Below, one piece after another: positions 34,490-46,152 of a DNA stretch of 52,667 bases; position 1 is the stretch's first letter; every line of letters begins with the position of its first letter. The DNA is from Acidobacteriota bacterium (GTDB taxonomy: Bacteria > Acidobacteriota > Terriglobia > Acidiferrales > UBA7541). Below the pieces are notes generated by a model that saw nothing but the letters and a program-made list of their open reading frames with translations, ran no database searches and was not told the origin of the DNA. The stretch lies in the NCBI GenBank assembly GCA_003223325.1, contig QHYS01000059.1, forward strand, positions 1 to 52,667. Reading direction: 5' to 3'. A program made the position numbers and the translations under genes.

Positions 34490-35212
34490 ATGGCGCCCGG
34501 TCGAAAGCTCTTTCTTACTCATGCCGGCGAGCTGGCGCATCTTCTCGTAACGGCGATTGCGCGCGACGCTATGGCCATGGCATTTGTGCGCGGGTATGCA
34601 GACCGGCATGACCGGCGCAAAGTTGTGGCTAACGTGGAGCGGCTTCGGGAAATGGAATCTAGGATCAGCCGCGAAGCATTGCTGCTCATTGCCGCAGAAG
34701 TACGGCGGCTGTTGCCGCGAGCGTTCGGCTTGTCCCACAACGCACCTTCTGAGGATCTGGCGCTATGCGACGTTTTCTTTGCAGAGTTTCTCGAAGCGCT
34801 AGGCCGCGCCTTGGAGTGGCCTCTGGCAGAAGCAGGGACGGAGGCCCTGGCCTTCCGCAAAGATCTGGAGACTTACACCAAGTGGCGGGAGCGCCATCCC
34901 CTGCACCAGGGGGCACGCACCGCATCGGGAGCTGATAGCCCATTCTCGGATCGCTGCGCGATTCTGCTCGATTCCGCGATGATGGACCAGGCCCGACAGG
35001 CTGCAGGGGAATTCCAGTCGGATCTTTTGCGTTTGGGGACGCGTATTTTCGGGCAGCTCGGAGGCCGCCCTTCGCAACCGAGGCCTTCGTCCGGTACCAA
35101 GGCTCGAACGACCGACACTCGCGGCCGGGGACGCGCAGTACGGGATGGAAATAAAAACGCGCTCTCCGAGCGCAAGCCGGCGAAGAGAGCCAGCGGCTCG
35201 CGGCGACATTGA
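34490..35212 (+). CDS. Hypothetical protein with basic tail
   Basis: From the ATG at 34490, the first start after the lon terminator, this gives 240 residues. The body is alpha-helical: HAGELAHLLVTAIARDAMAMAFV, a segment of alternating charges, then ALGRALEWPLAEAG. The C-terminal 45 residues are Lys/Arg/Ser/Pro rich and likely disordered. No signal or membrane segment and no recognised family. A frame starting at 34205 inside lon is rejected. Confidence 0.6.
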   Translation: MAPGRKLFLTHAGELAHLLVTAIARDAMAMAFVRGYADRHDRRKVVANVERLREMESRISREALLLIAAEVRRLLPRAFGLSHNAPSEDLALCDVFFAEFLEALGRALEWPLAEAGTEALAFRKDLETYTKWRERHPLHQGARTASGADSPFSDRCAILLDSAMMDQARQAAGEFQSDLLRLGTRIFGQLGGRPSQPRPSSGTKARTTDTRGRGRAVRDGNKNALSERKPAKRASGSRRH

Positions 35213-35389
35213 CGAGTACTTAGGCAAGCGCCCTTATGGTCCGAAAAGACGAGGGTCTGAAGAGACGCCACGAGGGGTTCGCACGAAAAATACCGCCGGC
35301 CGAACCCAGTGTTCGTGGGTTTCCCATCGCGCCACAAGGGGTCAAAGTCGCACGTTTTACGTCGTATCCGTTTGGTATCCTCCTCATCT

Positions 35390-36586
35390 GTGATCACAGT
35401 TTTCTATCTTCTAGTACTCGAGCAGATCCTGCAGGGCTTGTATAGCCTATGGCAGGGGCTCAACTGGCTGAAAACGGCTCGGCGGCGGTGCTTGAGCGCG
35501 GGGTCTGTTCTCTATGCACCTCGAGTAGCGCTGATCTGCCCCGTGAGGGGAATGGAACAGGAGCTGGAAACAAATCTTCTTAGCCTGACGCATTTTGATT
35601 ACCCGCAGTACGAAGTTTTTTTCGCCATCGCCACTGCGGAGGATCCCGCCTATCGAGTGCTCGAGCGAGTTGCCTCTGCAAGCAAGCGGCCCGTGCACAT
35701 CATTCGTGCGGGACGCGCTTTGGATTGTAGCGACAAGGTGCACAATCTCACAGCAGCGGTTGGGCAAGTGGACGAACAATTCGATGTCCTGGTGTTTGCA
35801 GATTCGGACGGACGGCCACCGCGCCAGTGGCTTAGCCGGCTGGTGGCGCCCCTTGCAGATGATACGGTCGGCGCCGCCACGACGTTTCGATGGCTCTTCC
35901 CAAAACGGCGTGAATTCTGGAGTGCTTTAGCAGCTGCTTGGAGCGCCTCTACTGCCACCTATCTCGGAGAACGCAAGCGCAATTTCTGCTGGGGCGGCGG
36001 AACGGCCATAAAACGGAGGCGCTTCGACGAACTTCGCATTCTGAATTCCTGGCAGGGTGCAGCCAGCGACGACTATGCGCTTACGAGATCTCTTCAAAAT
36101 AACGGGCTACCTATTGTTTTTGCTCCGGAGTGTCTGGTCCCATCACCTTGCACGTTCGCGATCAGAACTTTTCTTGAATTTACGAACCGGCAGCTCATAA
36201 TTACGCGCATCTACGCGCGAAGGTTATGGTTTAAAGCTCTAGTTGGCCATTTGTTCTACTGCACGACAATCCTGACGGGCATTACATGCTGGGTCATAAG
36301 GTCGATGATGGGCTTGCCGAGCATAGAATTTCTCGTGCTCTCCCTGATCCCTCCCATGTTTGCCTCCGTGCGGGGAATCCTGCGGCTGGTGGCAGTGCTG
36401 GAGCTGCTTCCCGATCGTCGAGAGCAGTTGCTTAATGACGGCTGGGTATGGGTATTGCTCGCCCCCCTTGTCCCGTTCGTGTACGTCTATAATTCGTTGG
36501 CAGCGGTTTTTACTCGTAAAATCACCTGGCGCGGTATCCGTTATGAGCTCATTTCGCCCTTTCAGACCCGCATCATCGCGCGTTAA
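35390..36586 (+). CDS. GT2-type membrane glycosyltransferase, ceramide-glucosyltransferase-like
   Basis: Started at the GTG at 35390 the 398-residue protein begins with a membrane helix (VITVFYLLVLEQILQGLYSL) followed by a GT-A domain: ALICPVRGMEQELETNLLSL, VLVFADSDGRPP (the metal-binding DSD), WGGGTAIKR, a catalytic ASDDYALTR and NRQLIITR in place of (Q/R)xxRW. Two or three membrane helices follow (about 285-390). This is the GT21/GT2 arrangement of ceramide glucosyltransferase and hopanoid HpnI. A frame from 35309 adds an unlikely N-terminus. Substrate is unknown; a lipid acceptor is likely. Confidence 0.8.
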   Translation: MITVFYLLVLEQILQGLYSLWQGLNWLKTARRRCLSAGSVLYAPRVALICPVRGMEQELETNLLSLTHFDYPQYEVFFAIATAEDPAYRVLERVASASKRPVHIIRAGRALDCSDKVHNLTAAVGQVDEQFDVLVFADSDGRPPRQWLSRLVAPLADDTVGAATTFRWLFPKRREFWSALAAAWSASTATYLGERKRNFCWGGGTAIKRRRFDELRILNSWQGAASDDYALTRSLQNNGLPIVFAPECLVPSPCTFAIRTFLEFTNRQLIITRIYARRLWFKALVGHLFYCTTILTGITCWVIRSMMGLPSIEFLVLSLIPPMFASVRGILRLVAVLELLPDRREQLLNDGWVWVLLAPLVPFVYVYNSLAAVFTRKITWRGIRYELISPFQTRIIAR

Positions 36587-36914
36587 ACCCCTTTTCTGCC
36601 GCTTCACTGCCAGTTTTTCACAGATCGACCGGCAAATTCTGCACCCCACGCGAAAACAATTCACGTTGCTAGCCGTAGAAGGCGACGGCCGAGCAAGGGC
36701 AAACTACTGATTCCACAGTACGGGAAAGACCCGAGGAAGTGGTACACTCCTTGCAGGCAATGTCGCACGGGGGGACGCGGACACAATAGGGCATCCTCAG
36801 CAGAGACCTGTACACTCGATCGGCCCGTTTCCGCCGTCGTCAACAGTAGGCCCAGTTACGGTAAATCCAAACCCTGTCGACGAATCCGCCGTAGGGGGAT
36901 TCGGACAACGCGAG
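36587..36914. other. Intergenic region, nothing recognised
   Basis: The 328 bp between the GT2 gene and the LuxR-type gene contain no frame with protein-like features, no hairpin with a T-tract and no repeat of the two families seen elsewhere. The promoter of the LuxR gene should be here. Confidence 0.4.
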
Positions 36915-37529
36915 GTGGTTCTGAATAAGACACGGACCAATCCGATACTTAACCCTATTCCCGCAAAAGCACACTCGCTCCAGCCTGGCGCTTTCGTTTT
37001 TTGTGAACGAGCATCGGGGGCGGCACGATTTGAAGTCGAGGCAGCACCGGAGGGGACATTGCCAATCGAAAGGGCAGCTAGCCTACTCGCCATGCACTGT
37101 CTGGTTCGGGGCCAAACTCCATCCGATTACACAGTCCTCGTTGTGCCTCGTGCAAGCCTACTCGACTCCGTTGGGCGGCGCGCGCAAGAACTGTTGGATG
37201 CTGGACGGGCGATAGGCTCGGAAGTCCGCTTAAGCCCACGTGAGCGTGAAGTGCTCGAATGCGTGCTGCGAAATCTTTCTAATAAGGAGATCGGCGCCCG
37301 GCTAAATGTCTCTGAGCGCACGGTCAAATATCACGTTTCAGCTCTGCTGGCGAAATTCAATGTCCGCGATCGTGTCAGTCTTATGCGCGAGGCCACCAGC
37401 GGGCTGCATAGCTCGCCCGCCAGCTCCTCTGTAGACACGCTCTTTGGTTTCCCCGTGTCCGCGCCACCAACGGCCGCGGAAACCGGCGAGCGGGTGCTAC
37501 GGATGCCGGGGAATGCGCGCGTTGGGTGA
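36915..37529 (+). CDS. LuxR-type transcription regulator
   Basis: The 204-residue protein, starting at a GTG, ends in a GerE/LuxR helix-turn-helix (106-160: [25 protein letters not shown], split as [13 protein letters not shown] and [20 protein letters not shown]). The N-terminal 100 residues are not a receiver (no conserved Asp) and not an autoinducer domain that I recognise, so the input is unknown. A Ser/Ala/Pro tail follows the HTH. It stands alone between a glycosyltransferase and superoxide dismutase. Confidence 0.85.
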   Translation: MVLNKTRTNPILNPIPAKAHSLQPGAFVFCERASGAARFEVEAAPEGTLPIERAASLLAMHCLVRGQTPSDYTVLVVPRASLLDSVGRRAQELLDAGRAIGSEVRLSPREREVLECVLRNLSNKEIGARLNVSERTVKYHVSALLAKFNVRDRVSLMREATSGLHSSPASSSVDTLFGFPVSAPPTAAETGERVLRMPGNARVG

Positions 37530-37686
37530 CGATGATAACTGCGCCGCAGTGCACAGGTGAACCAATACCGTGCCGCAGAGCGCGGGTACATCGCGTTCTG
37601 CCAGGAGTGGCCGCTGGTTTGTTTCGATCAGACAACCCAGCCAGCGGGCCGACTCCTTTTCGGAATAGAAAACAGGCAAGACCCGC

Positions 37687-38331
37687 CTACTTGGCCGATC
37701 CGAAATTCTTCTCGATTTCTTCCCAGTTCACCACATTCCACCAAGCTTCGATGTATTCCGGCCGGCGGTTCTGATATTTCAAATAATAGGCATGTTCCCA
37801 TACGTCGAGGCCCATGACCGGTCTGCCCCCGCTCATAACGGGATTATCTTGATTGGGGGACGATTCGATGGTCAGCTTACCGTCTTTGATGAAGAGCCAA
37901 GCCCATCCAGATCCAAACCTTGTCGTCGCGGTCTGATTGAATTTAGTCTTGAAGTCGGCAAAGGATCCGAATGCGGACCGAATTGCTTCCGCCAGTTTCC
38001 CTTTGGGCTCTCCGCCGCCGCCTTTCTTCATAATCTTCCAAAACATGGAATGATTGATATGACCGCCGCCGTTATTGCGCACGGCTGTGCGGATACTCTC
38101 CGGGACGCGATCCAGATTGCTAACTAATTCTTCGATCGAAAGTCCTTGTAGATTGGCTTGTCCTTCGAGGGCCTTATTGAGATTCGTAACATAGGCGCCG
38201 TGGTGTTTATCGTGGTGGATCTCCATCGTCATCTTGTCGATATAGGGCTCGAGCGCATCCGCCGGATAGGGAAGCGGAGGAAGAACGTGGGCCACGTGAC
38301 CCTCCTTCGGTGAGGTACCTTGCTGTGCCAT
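37687..38331 (-). CDS. sod: Superoxide dismutase, Fe/Mn type
   Basis: The 214-residue protein is an Fe/Mn superoxide dismutase with metal ligands H39 ([13 protein letters not shown]), H94 ([10 protein letters not shown]), D176 and H180 ([14 protein letters not shown]). AGGAGG stands 7 bp before the ATG at 38331, so the 13-residue N-terminal extension ahead of HVLPPLPYP is likely real. There is no signal peptide, so it is cytoplasmic. GGHINHS and QDNPV cannot alone decide between Mn, Fe or cambialistic use. Confidence 0.95.
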   Translation of the reverse strand: MAQQGTSPKEGHVAHVLPPLPYPADALEPYIDKMTMEIHHDKHHGAYVTNLNKALEGQANLQGLSIEELVSNLDRVPESIRTAVRNNGGGHINHSMFWKIMKKGGGGEPKGKLAEAIRSAFGSFADFKTKFNQTATTRFGSGWAWLFIKDGKLTIESSPNQDNPVMSGGRPVMGLDVWEHAYYLKYQNRRPEYIEAWWNVVNWEEIEKNFGSAK

Positions 38332-38462
38332 AAATTCGCCTCCTACGAGATTTAACCCGTGAAACTATAAGTTTTGATGTAGGCCGGGCGCTTCCGGGCA
38401 CCGGCTAATCTTAGCGCCGCTGGCGAGGGCAGTACAACTGCCCTGCCAGGGCCTGAAAAATC

Positions 38463-39563
38463 TCATCCAGTGGCTTCGAAGCGTGACAAGGCCCAGGAGG
38501 CGTGTTCGGCAATCAGCGAATCGCCCGATGCTGCTAGGTCGCGCAAGCGTTCCTGGAGCTGCAGTCGTTCATGCGCGTCGATTGCATAGTTCTCCGCAAG
38601 ATTGCCGACCGCAACGCAGGCGTTGCGAATCAAACCTCGCCACTTGGCCCTGCGAAGAGGGCTGCCAGCGAAAATCTGGCTGAATTCCTCTTCCTTTAAC
38701 GATAGAAGCCAATTTAATTCCGGCGCCAGTAGGTTCTGCCGCGGCTGAAAAAATGGTGCCAGGGTCACCGGCGCTTTGCGGTTCCAAGGACATACATCCT
38801 GGCAGATATCACATCCGAACACTTGCCATCCCGTCGGCGCGCGCAGCTCGTCGGGAATCGCTTCGCGAAGTTCGATGGTCAGGTAGGCGATGCAGCGGCG
38901 CGCATCCATAACGTATGGCTCGACTAGTGCGCCCGTGGGGCACGCCTCCAGACAAAGTTGGCAATTTCCACAGAGGTCAGTCGCGGGCCCGTCAAACGGC
39001 GCATTCGAGGGCGTCAGATCGAGCGAAGTCAAGATGACGCCAAGGAAGAGCCACGATCCTATTTTCTCGTTGATGAAACATGTGTTTTTGGCCTGCCATC
39101 CCAGTCCTGCTTGCTGGGCCGCAAGTCGTTCGGAGATGGGGCCAGTATCCACGTAAGTGCGCGATTGCCACAAACCAATGAAATGGGCGCGCATGGCCGC
39201 CACGAGTTGTTCAAGCTTTTTGCCCAGGACGACGTGGTAGTCCTCGCCCCAGGCATAGCGCGAAACCCATCCGCGCAACTCCTGGTCTGCACTAGTCCGG
39301 GCGGCCGCGTCGGTCGAAACGGGATTGGCTGTGTTGTAGTTGAGGGCGCAGACGATGACGCTCCTGGCCTCAGGAAGCACCGGCGTGATGTCCGCGCGGC
39401 GTGGATCATGCATGTAATGCATGCGACCGGCATAGCCGCGCGCGAGCCACTCAGCCAAATGTGCGGGATCGGTTAGTCCTTCTACGGGCGTAATTCCGCA
39501 GAGGTCAAAGCCAAGCTCGTGTGCTTTCGTGATAATCCACTCGCTCTCCGCAACGGCGTACAT
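38463..39563 (-). CDS. queG: Epoxyqueuosine reductase
   Basis: The 366-residue protein is QueG, a cobalamin- and iron-sulfur enzyme that reduces epoxyqueuosine to queuosine in tRNA. It has the active-site segment YVDTGPISERLAAQQAGLGW (catalytic Asp139), the first cluster CGNCQLCLEACPTGAL (C198, C201, C204, C208) and the second CDICQDVCPWN (C251, C254, C258). A HEAT-repeat-like tail is short, ending in HASWALSRF. No other queuosine genes are in the window. Confidence 0.96.
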   Translation of the reverse strand: MYAVAESEWIITKAHELGFDLCGITPVEGLTDPAHLAEWLARGYAGRMHYMHDPRRADITPVLPEARSVIVCALNYNTANPVSTDAAARTSADQELRGWVSRYAWGEDYHVVLGKKLEQLVAAMRAHFIGLWQSRTYVDTGPISERLAAQQAGLGWQAKNTCFINEKIGSWLFLGVILTSLDLTPSNAPFDGPATDLCGNCQLCLEACPTGALVEPYVMDARRCIAYLTIELREAIPDELRAPTGWQVFGCDICQDVCPWNRKAPVTLAPFFQPRQNLLAPELNWLLSLKEEEFSQIFAGSPLRRAKWRGLIRNACVAVGNLAENYAIDAHERLQLQERLRDLAASGDSLIAEHASWALSRFEATG

Positions 39564-39700
39564 GAATCAATTTTGCCGTAATCTCCGCTTCTCAGAAAGT
39601 CTGCTCGCGCGACATTCTGGGGAACCCATGGCGCCTGTCTACGATTCGGAACCCATTGAGATTTTGGTGGCCCCGCTAGTCGCTGTTACAATGCTGCACA

Positions 39701-40867
39701 ATGGCAGACTGGCGGCAAATTCAGGCGCGCATCCGCAAGGCCAAAGCAAGCGCCGACGCAGCAGCAGCGCTCTCCGAACTTTACGAGCACACTCGCGACG
39801 CCATGGTGGCATTCGAGCTGGCACGCTGGCAGGAGAAAGCCGGCGAGCACGCCGAAGCGGCGCGATGGTATACGGCCGCCGCAGAACGATTTCGGCGGTC
39901 GCAATGGAAGAGCAAAGCCGAGGCAGCATTGGCGCGCCTGCGCGGTCCGACCCCAGCCGCTGCAGGGCCGCTCGAACAGAGCGAGGCATCCGAGGGTGCT
40001 CCCGAAGGAGCAAGTTCGGCATCGGCTTCCGAGGCCTCGCCTGGGGCGCGCGACGCCGAGTTCCAGTCGCGGGCGAACAGCTCGGATAGTCCCCAAGCAC
40101 AAGGCGTACCCGCAAGCATTGCTAGTTTCGAGAGCGCGCCTGAAGCTGGGGATGAGTCGCATCAAGCCAGTGCAGGCAGTGCGAACAAGCAGGTTGCCGG
40201 CAGAGGGGCCCAAGAAGGGCCAGTTCGCAAAGGACCCCGCCGACGGGGCCGCCGGGGCGGTCGAAACAGGCGTCGCACTGTCGAGGGAAGCCCTTCCAGG
40301 ACGACGGTCGCGCCTTCTGACGTGCAAGCGGGAAACAGGCACTTCCAACCGCCCGGTGATAGGCCGGAGCGAGGTTCTACCTTAACGGCGCAGACCGTTT
40401 CCGACGTGAACGCCGCGGTAGATGCGAGTGATGTGGCGCCCCCAATCGCGGCCTCGCGTGCACGAAGCCACGCGGGTGAACCGGCGCTCGCTTCTCGAAT
40501 GGTGCGTCTCGAGTCTCAGCTTCGGCGCTTACTGACGTGCCCACAAGCAAAACTGGACCAGGCGGAATCAGCACCCGCTGGTCCTGGCGTACTGTTGCTT
40601 TCAGATTCCGACCAGGTAACTCACTACTACGTGGAGTCATGTCAGACCTTACGAATTGCAATCGGCAATCTCGTCCGCGGCGGCCGTGGAGCCAAAGATG
40701 TGCCGCGGCTAAAGGAACGCCTGGCGGAGAATCTGGGCATCGCTGAGTCTCGCGTGACGAATTACCTCAAGGAACATTGCGCCGTACGTTGGCTGCAGCT
40801 CGACGAGGGAGCGAGCGAGCTCGCGCACTTTGCCATCGCGGTCTTGCGACCCGCAGTCAACGAGTGA
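39701..40867 (+). CDS. Conserved-looking protein with TPR-like head, disordered basic middle and folded tail
   Basis: The 388-residue protein has a helical N-terminal domain of about 70 residues resembling a TPR pair (AFELARWQEKAGEHAEAARW), a long Ala/Ser/Glu region, an Arg/Gly-rich basic patch (GPRRRGRRGGRNRRR) that could bind nucleic acid, and a folded C-terminal domain of about 100 residues ending FAIAVLRPAVNE. No enzymatic motif is visible and I do not recognise the tail. It is divergent from queG with about 137 bp between starts. A long minus-strand frame inside it is a shadow. Confidence 0.65.
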   Translation: MADWRQIQARIRKAKASADAAAALSELYEHTRDAMVAFELARWQEKAGEHAEAARWYTAAAERFRRSQWKSKAEAALARLRGPTPAAAGPLEQSEASEGAPEGASSASASEASPGARDAEFQSRANSSDSPQAQGVPASIASFESAPEAGDESHQASAGSANKQVAGRGAQEGPVRKGPRRRGRRGGRNRRRTVEGSPSRTTVAPSDVQAGNRHFQPPGDRPERGSTLTAQTVSDVNAAVDASDVAPPIAASRARSHAGEPALASRMVRLESQLRRLLTCPQAKLDQAESAPAGPGVLLLSDSDQVTHYYVESCQTLRIAIGNLVRGGRGAKDVPRLKERLAENLGIAESRVTNYLKEHCAVRWLQLDEGASELAHFAIAVLRPAVNE

Positions 40868-41089
40868 AAATTTGCAACGCCTTCCAAGTTCCTGTGACAG
40901 TGCTACATAACGGTAACTCTTCGCTGTTCGCAGGCCCGACTTCCCCTCTCCCGTCTGCCATTCATGCAGTGCCATTCGACCCCTATTTTTCGCGCTTGGG
41001 CGTAAGCGCCTAGACGCCTTCGCGCCTCCCAGCGAAACTGAATGATAGCGGGGCACTTGTGGCCGGGAAGAGGCGTGCCTCGTGCGCGT

Positions 41090-41106
41090 ACGTTACGTAG
41101 TAACGT
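41090..41106. promoter_or_regulatory. Dyad upstream of the Tes-like gene
   Basis: ACGTTAC-GTA-GTAACGT is a perfect 7-bp inverted repeat centred about 105 bp before the tes start. It may be an operator. The remainder of the gap 40868-41201 has no gene or repeat that I recognise. Confidence 0.35.
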
Positions 41107-41201
41107 GAGGCCCTCTGGGGGCAGGATATGAGGACTTCGCTGCATTCTTTTTTAAATCTTGGAAAACTCCAGCATCGTTGCGGGAAAGCGAGGCAATTAA
41201 C

Positions 41202-43358
<2,157 letters not shown>

Positions 43359-43382
43359 ATCGTCGAGCAAAATTGCCAGGCG

Positions 43383-43416
43383 CTACAGCCCCGGAATTTT
43401 CGGGGCTGTAGTTTTT
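43383..43416 (+). terminator. Rho-independent terminator of the Tes-like gene
   Basis: CTACAGCCCCG (43383-43393) and CGGGGCTGTAG (43401-43411) form an 11-bp perfect stem with a 7-base loop, followed directly by five T. It lies 25 bp after the stop. Confidence 0.9.
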
Positions 43417-43503
43417 CGCCGGTTAATAACATGCGACTTATCTGCACTTGCTAGACACCGAATCTCTTTCTACAATACTTCTGATAGGAGCTAGAAATCG
43501 AAC

Positions 43504-43731
43504 ATGCCCATATACGAATACCTCTGCAATGATTGCGGCGCTCGCTACGAGCAAATCGTGCTCTCCAAAGGCGTAAAGATCGCCTGCCCCAAGTGCGCGA
43601 GCACGCGGCAAACCCTGCAGCTTTCGGTGTTTAGCGCGCCAGCTAAGAGCGGTTCCTCGGAGGTCTCCACAAATGGCGGCAGCTTGGCTCCCGGATCTTG
43701 TTGCGGCATGGGTGGCTGCGGCTGCAATTAA
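43504..43731 (+). CDS. FmdB-type zinc ribbon protein
   Basis: The 75-residue protein begins MPIYEYLCNDCGARYE, with C8, C11 and a second pair C29, C32 in IACPKC, which is the FmdB/CxxC-CxxC zinc ribbon (Zn-ribbon_8). A Ser/Gly tail ends in CCGMGGCGCN. AGGAG lies upstream. The family is thought to be regulatory but has no settled role. It is followed at 22 bp by the YbdD-like gene. Confidence 0.88.
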   Translation: MPIYEYLCNDCGARYEQIVLSKGVKIACPKCASTRQTLQLSVFSAPAKSGSSEVSTNGGSLAPGSCCGMGGCGCN

Positions 43732-43753
43732 CTGCCAGCTAGAGTTAGAAGCC

Positions 43754-43954
43754 ATGGGGCACGAGCAAATCTGCAAACGAATTCGGCAAGCACTGAGCGC
43801 CCTGCGGGGATGGTGGCGCGGAGCATCCGGTACCCATACCTACGATGCGTATCTGCAGCACGCCGACAAACAGAGCACGAAGCCTCTCACAGCGCAGCAA
43901 TTCTATCTGGACGACATCCAGCGAAAATATTCGCGGCCCAACCGCTGCTGTTGA
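43754..43954 (+). CDS. YbdD/YjiX-like protein (CstA-associated family)
   Basis: From the ATG at 43754 this 66-residue protein contains WWRGASGTHTYDAYLQH and ends FYLDDIQRKYSRPNRCC. The GxxxYDxYxxH core and C-terminal RCC are those of the YbdD/YjiX (DUF466) family, usually encoded beside the CstA pyruvate/peptide transporter. No cstA gene is present here. In some relatives the last cysteine is selenocysteine; here it is TGT, followed by a TGA stop. Longer frames upstream overlap the FmdB gene. Confidence 0.75.
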   Translation: MGHEQICKRIRQALSALRGWWRGASGTHTYDAYLQHADKQSTKPLTAQQFYLDDIQRKYSRPNRCC

Positions 43955-44109
43955 TCTGATTCCGAACGCCCCACCCTCGGGGCACTGCACGGCAACGACT
44001 TCGCTCAGGAAATCCAAACGAAGAGTTTCTCGGAACACAAGCACCTGTTTATTCTGGGGAGTGATTTGGTGGGAATTGTTAGAATCGATCGGGCGGATCC
44101 TCAACACCC

Positions 44110-45291
44110 ATGCGTCGCATCGGCATCTTAACCGGCGGAGGAGATGTTCCCGGCCTGAACGCCGTAATCAAGAGCGTCGTCTATCAAACGACGGACATGG
44201 ATTTTGAGGTGCTGGGTATCCGTCGTGGGTGGGAAGGGCTCACGCATCTCCGCCAAGGAAATCAACTCGATCCCGAATATGTTCAGCTACTCGATCGCAA
44301 CAATACACGCGGAATCGACCGCACAGGAGGCACGGTCCTACATACTTCGAGGACTAACCCCACGAAGATGCGCCGTTCGGCCTTGCCCAAGCACTTGGCC
44401 TCGGAGAAAGCCGAATCCTTGCGCGTTTCGGGAGAGACTTACGACCTCACACCGCTTGTGCTCGACAACATGGCTCACCTCCGTCTGGATTATCTCATCG
44501 CCATCGGTGGCGATGACACGCTCAGCTTTGCAAAAATACTCGACTCTAAGGGAGTCCGCGTTATCGGCATTCCAAAAACCATGGACAATGACGTGCAGGG
44601 GACAGAATATTGCATCGGATTTTCTACAGCGATCAGCCGAGCTAAAGAAGCGATCACGCGCCAGCGCACTACGCTCGGATCGCATGAGCGCATCGGCATT
44701 TTCCGCATTTTCGGACGTGATTCAGGATTCACTGCCTTATACACGGCTTACGTGACTTCGGGCCGGTGCGTGATACCCGAAGTCAAATTTGATCTCGACC
44801 GCCTGATCGAGATCCTGTTGGAGGACAAGCGCAATAACCCCAGCCGCTATGCCTTTGTGATCGCATCCGAAGGCGCAGTGTGGCGGGGCCACACGGTCGC
44901 GGAATATGGCGAAGCGGATGCATACGGGCACAAGAAGAAGGTTGACATCGGTCAGGCGCTTGGCGAGGAGATTCGGCATCGCACTGGCGAGGAAACCATG
45001 GTCAGCGATCTTACTTACGATCTACGCAGCGGCGATCCAGACGCACTGGATCAGATCGTAGCGATTACCTTCGCGAACGTGGCTGTGGATTTGATTCGCG
45101 AAGGAGTCCATGGGCGGCTTACCGCCGTACGCGACGGCAAGTACGCGCATGTGCCGATTCCCGATCCAAAGCTCGGCGCCCGCAGGATCGATGTGCCCAA
45201 CATGTATAACCTTACCCGATACCGGCCGCATTATGCCGGCAGGATCGGCTCGCCGCTTTTGCTCTCGACCGCGGATGGCATCTACGCATAA
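44110..45291 (+). CDS. pfkA: 6-phosphofructokinase, PPi-type active site
   Basis: The 393-residue protein begins MRRIGILTGGGDVPGLNAVI and is a group A phosphofructokinase. The motif IGGDDTLS (133-138) has Asp at the position where ATP enzymes have Gly (GGDGS), and IPKTMDND (154-161) has Lys where ATP enzymes have Gly (PGTIDND). Both mark pyrophosphate-dependent enzymes. It catalyses fructose 6-phosphate to fructose 1,6-bisphosphate, reversibly if PPi-linked. No other glycolysis genes flank it. Confidence 0.92.
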   Translation: MRRIGILTGGGDVPGLNAVIKSVVYQTTDMDFEVLGIRRGWEGLTHLRQGNQLDPEYVQLLDRNNTRGIDRTGGTVLHTSRTNPTKMRRSALPKHLASEKAESLRVSGETYDLTPLVLDNMAHLRLDYLIAIGGDDTLSFAKILDSKGVRVIGIPKTMDNDVQGTEYCIGFSTAISRAKEAITRQRTTLGSHERIGIFRIFGRDSGFTALYTAYVTSGRCVIPEVKFDLDRLIEILLEDKRNNPSRYAFVIASEGAVWRGHTVAEYGEADAYGHKKKVDIGQALGEEIRHRTGEETMVSDLTYDLRSGDPDALDQIVAITFANVAVDLIREGVHGRLTAVRDGKYAHVPIPDPKLGARRIDVPNMYNLTRYRPHYAGRIGSPLLLSTADGIYA

Positions 45292-45342
45292 GCGATGGGA
45301 GTGACCTCGGACTCAAAACGAAGGCGTTCTGCTTGCCAGACG

Positions 45343-45714
45343 CTATCTTTCGACGGAATCTTTCAAAAGCCCGAAGGCGAGGGCCAGACGCAAGCTGGCT
45401 TTATTTTTCATGAGCTCTTCGAGCACTTGACGCTCTGCCTGTAGCCAATCGTTCAAGTCATGCCCATCGGTTGCGCCTCGAGCAAGATAGATGTGGTAGG
45501 CGCGAAGCTCGATGTCCTCGGCTACTGGGCTTCTCCGCACCGCGACCCGAGACCCGCCCTGCGCCGGGGCCGTTTGCAGCGATGCATACGAAACTGCCAG
45601 CCGAAGCAATTGCTCGAAAGCGGCGTCGCGTGGGTAAGAATTTGCGAATTCGCCCCGAGTCCTAGAATGGTACTCCACCGGCTCTCGCTCCGCCTTTAGG
45701 GTGAGAGAATCCAT
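45343..45714 (-). CDS. DUF2934 protein
   Basis: From the ATG at 45714 (a TTG at 45732 is in frame) the 123-residue protein contains DIELRAYHIYLARGATDGHD-type sequence, here LRAYHIYLARGATDGHDLND, and WLQAERQVLEE, the whole of the DUF2934 domain. The N-terminal part is unassigned. DUF2934 proteins have no known function. Its start lies 4 bp after the stop of the zinc-ribbon gene upstream, so the two are co-translated. Confidence 0.75.
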   Translation of the reverse strand: MDSLTLKAEREPVEYHSRTRGEFANSYPRDAAFEQLLRLAVSYASLQTAPAQGGSRVAVRRSPVAEDIELRAYHIYLARGATDGHDLNDWLQAERQVLEELMKNKASLRLALAFGLLKDSVER

Positions 45715-45718
45715 ATCC

Positions 45719-45973
45719 TCAGGCTTCAGCAATTAGCAGCGGTATATAGCCATCATTCGGCGCTCTCAACCGAAGCGAAAGCAACACACCAATGGCCGCG
45801 CGATAATCGAGGGTGTAGGTTTTCGAGCAGGAATCACACAGCCAGTGATGCTGAACTGAGTGCGAATTTGGCGCCGAAGGAGGGCGCTGTGAATTCTGTT
45901 GGAAACGGAAGAACCGCCCATGCCCATGATCGAAAGGAACTCCGCAATCTGGGTTCGCACATCGTGACAGCAT
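45719..45973 (-). CDS. Small zinc-ribbon protein
   Basis: The ATG at 45973 has GAGGAGG 6 bp upstream, giving 84 residues; the longer frame from 46093 is rejected. Two cysteine pairs, CANPDC and CDSC, separated by about 40 residues form a likely zinc site (N-terminal MLSRCANPDCGVPFDH). The rest ends in LLSLRLRAPNDGY. It is transcribed with the DUF2934 gene. No function known. Confidence 0.68.
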   Translation of the reverse strand: MLSRCANPDCGVPFDHGHGRFFRFQQNSQRPPSAPNSHSVQHHWLCDSCSKTYTLDYRAAIGVLLSLRLRAPNDGYIPLLIAEA

Positions 45974-46152
45974 GGCTTGTCCTCCTCTTCTGAAGATATC
46001 TCCTATGACGCTACAGGGCTGTGGAAAAGGAGTCCAACGCATTAAATCTATTGAACCTATCGACGATCTCGATTGCTGAGCATGAGGCAACATTGCGCGG
46101 CAATGAAATGCGCGCCGCTTTGCTCCCGAGAACTAATGCTTGGCAGAGTTAA

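Noticed and set aside
39686-40348. 220-codon minus-strand frame inside the 388-residue protein gene
   Set aside because: Low-complexity shadow; the plus strand has a folded head and tail in frame.
43940-43960. TGA after the YbdD-like RCC as a possible selenocysteine codon
   Set aside because: The family ends at this point and the residue that is Sec in some relatives is already a TGT cysteine here.
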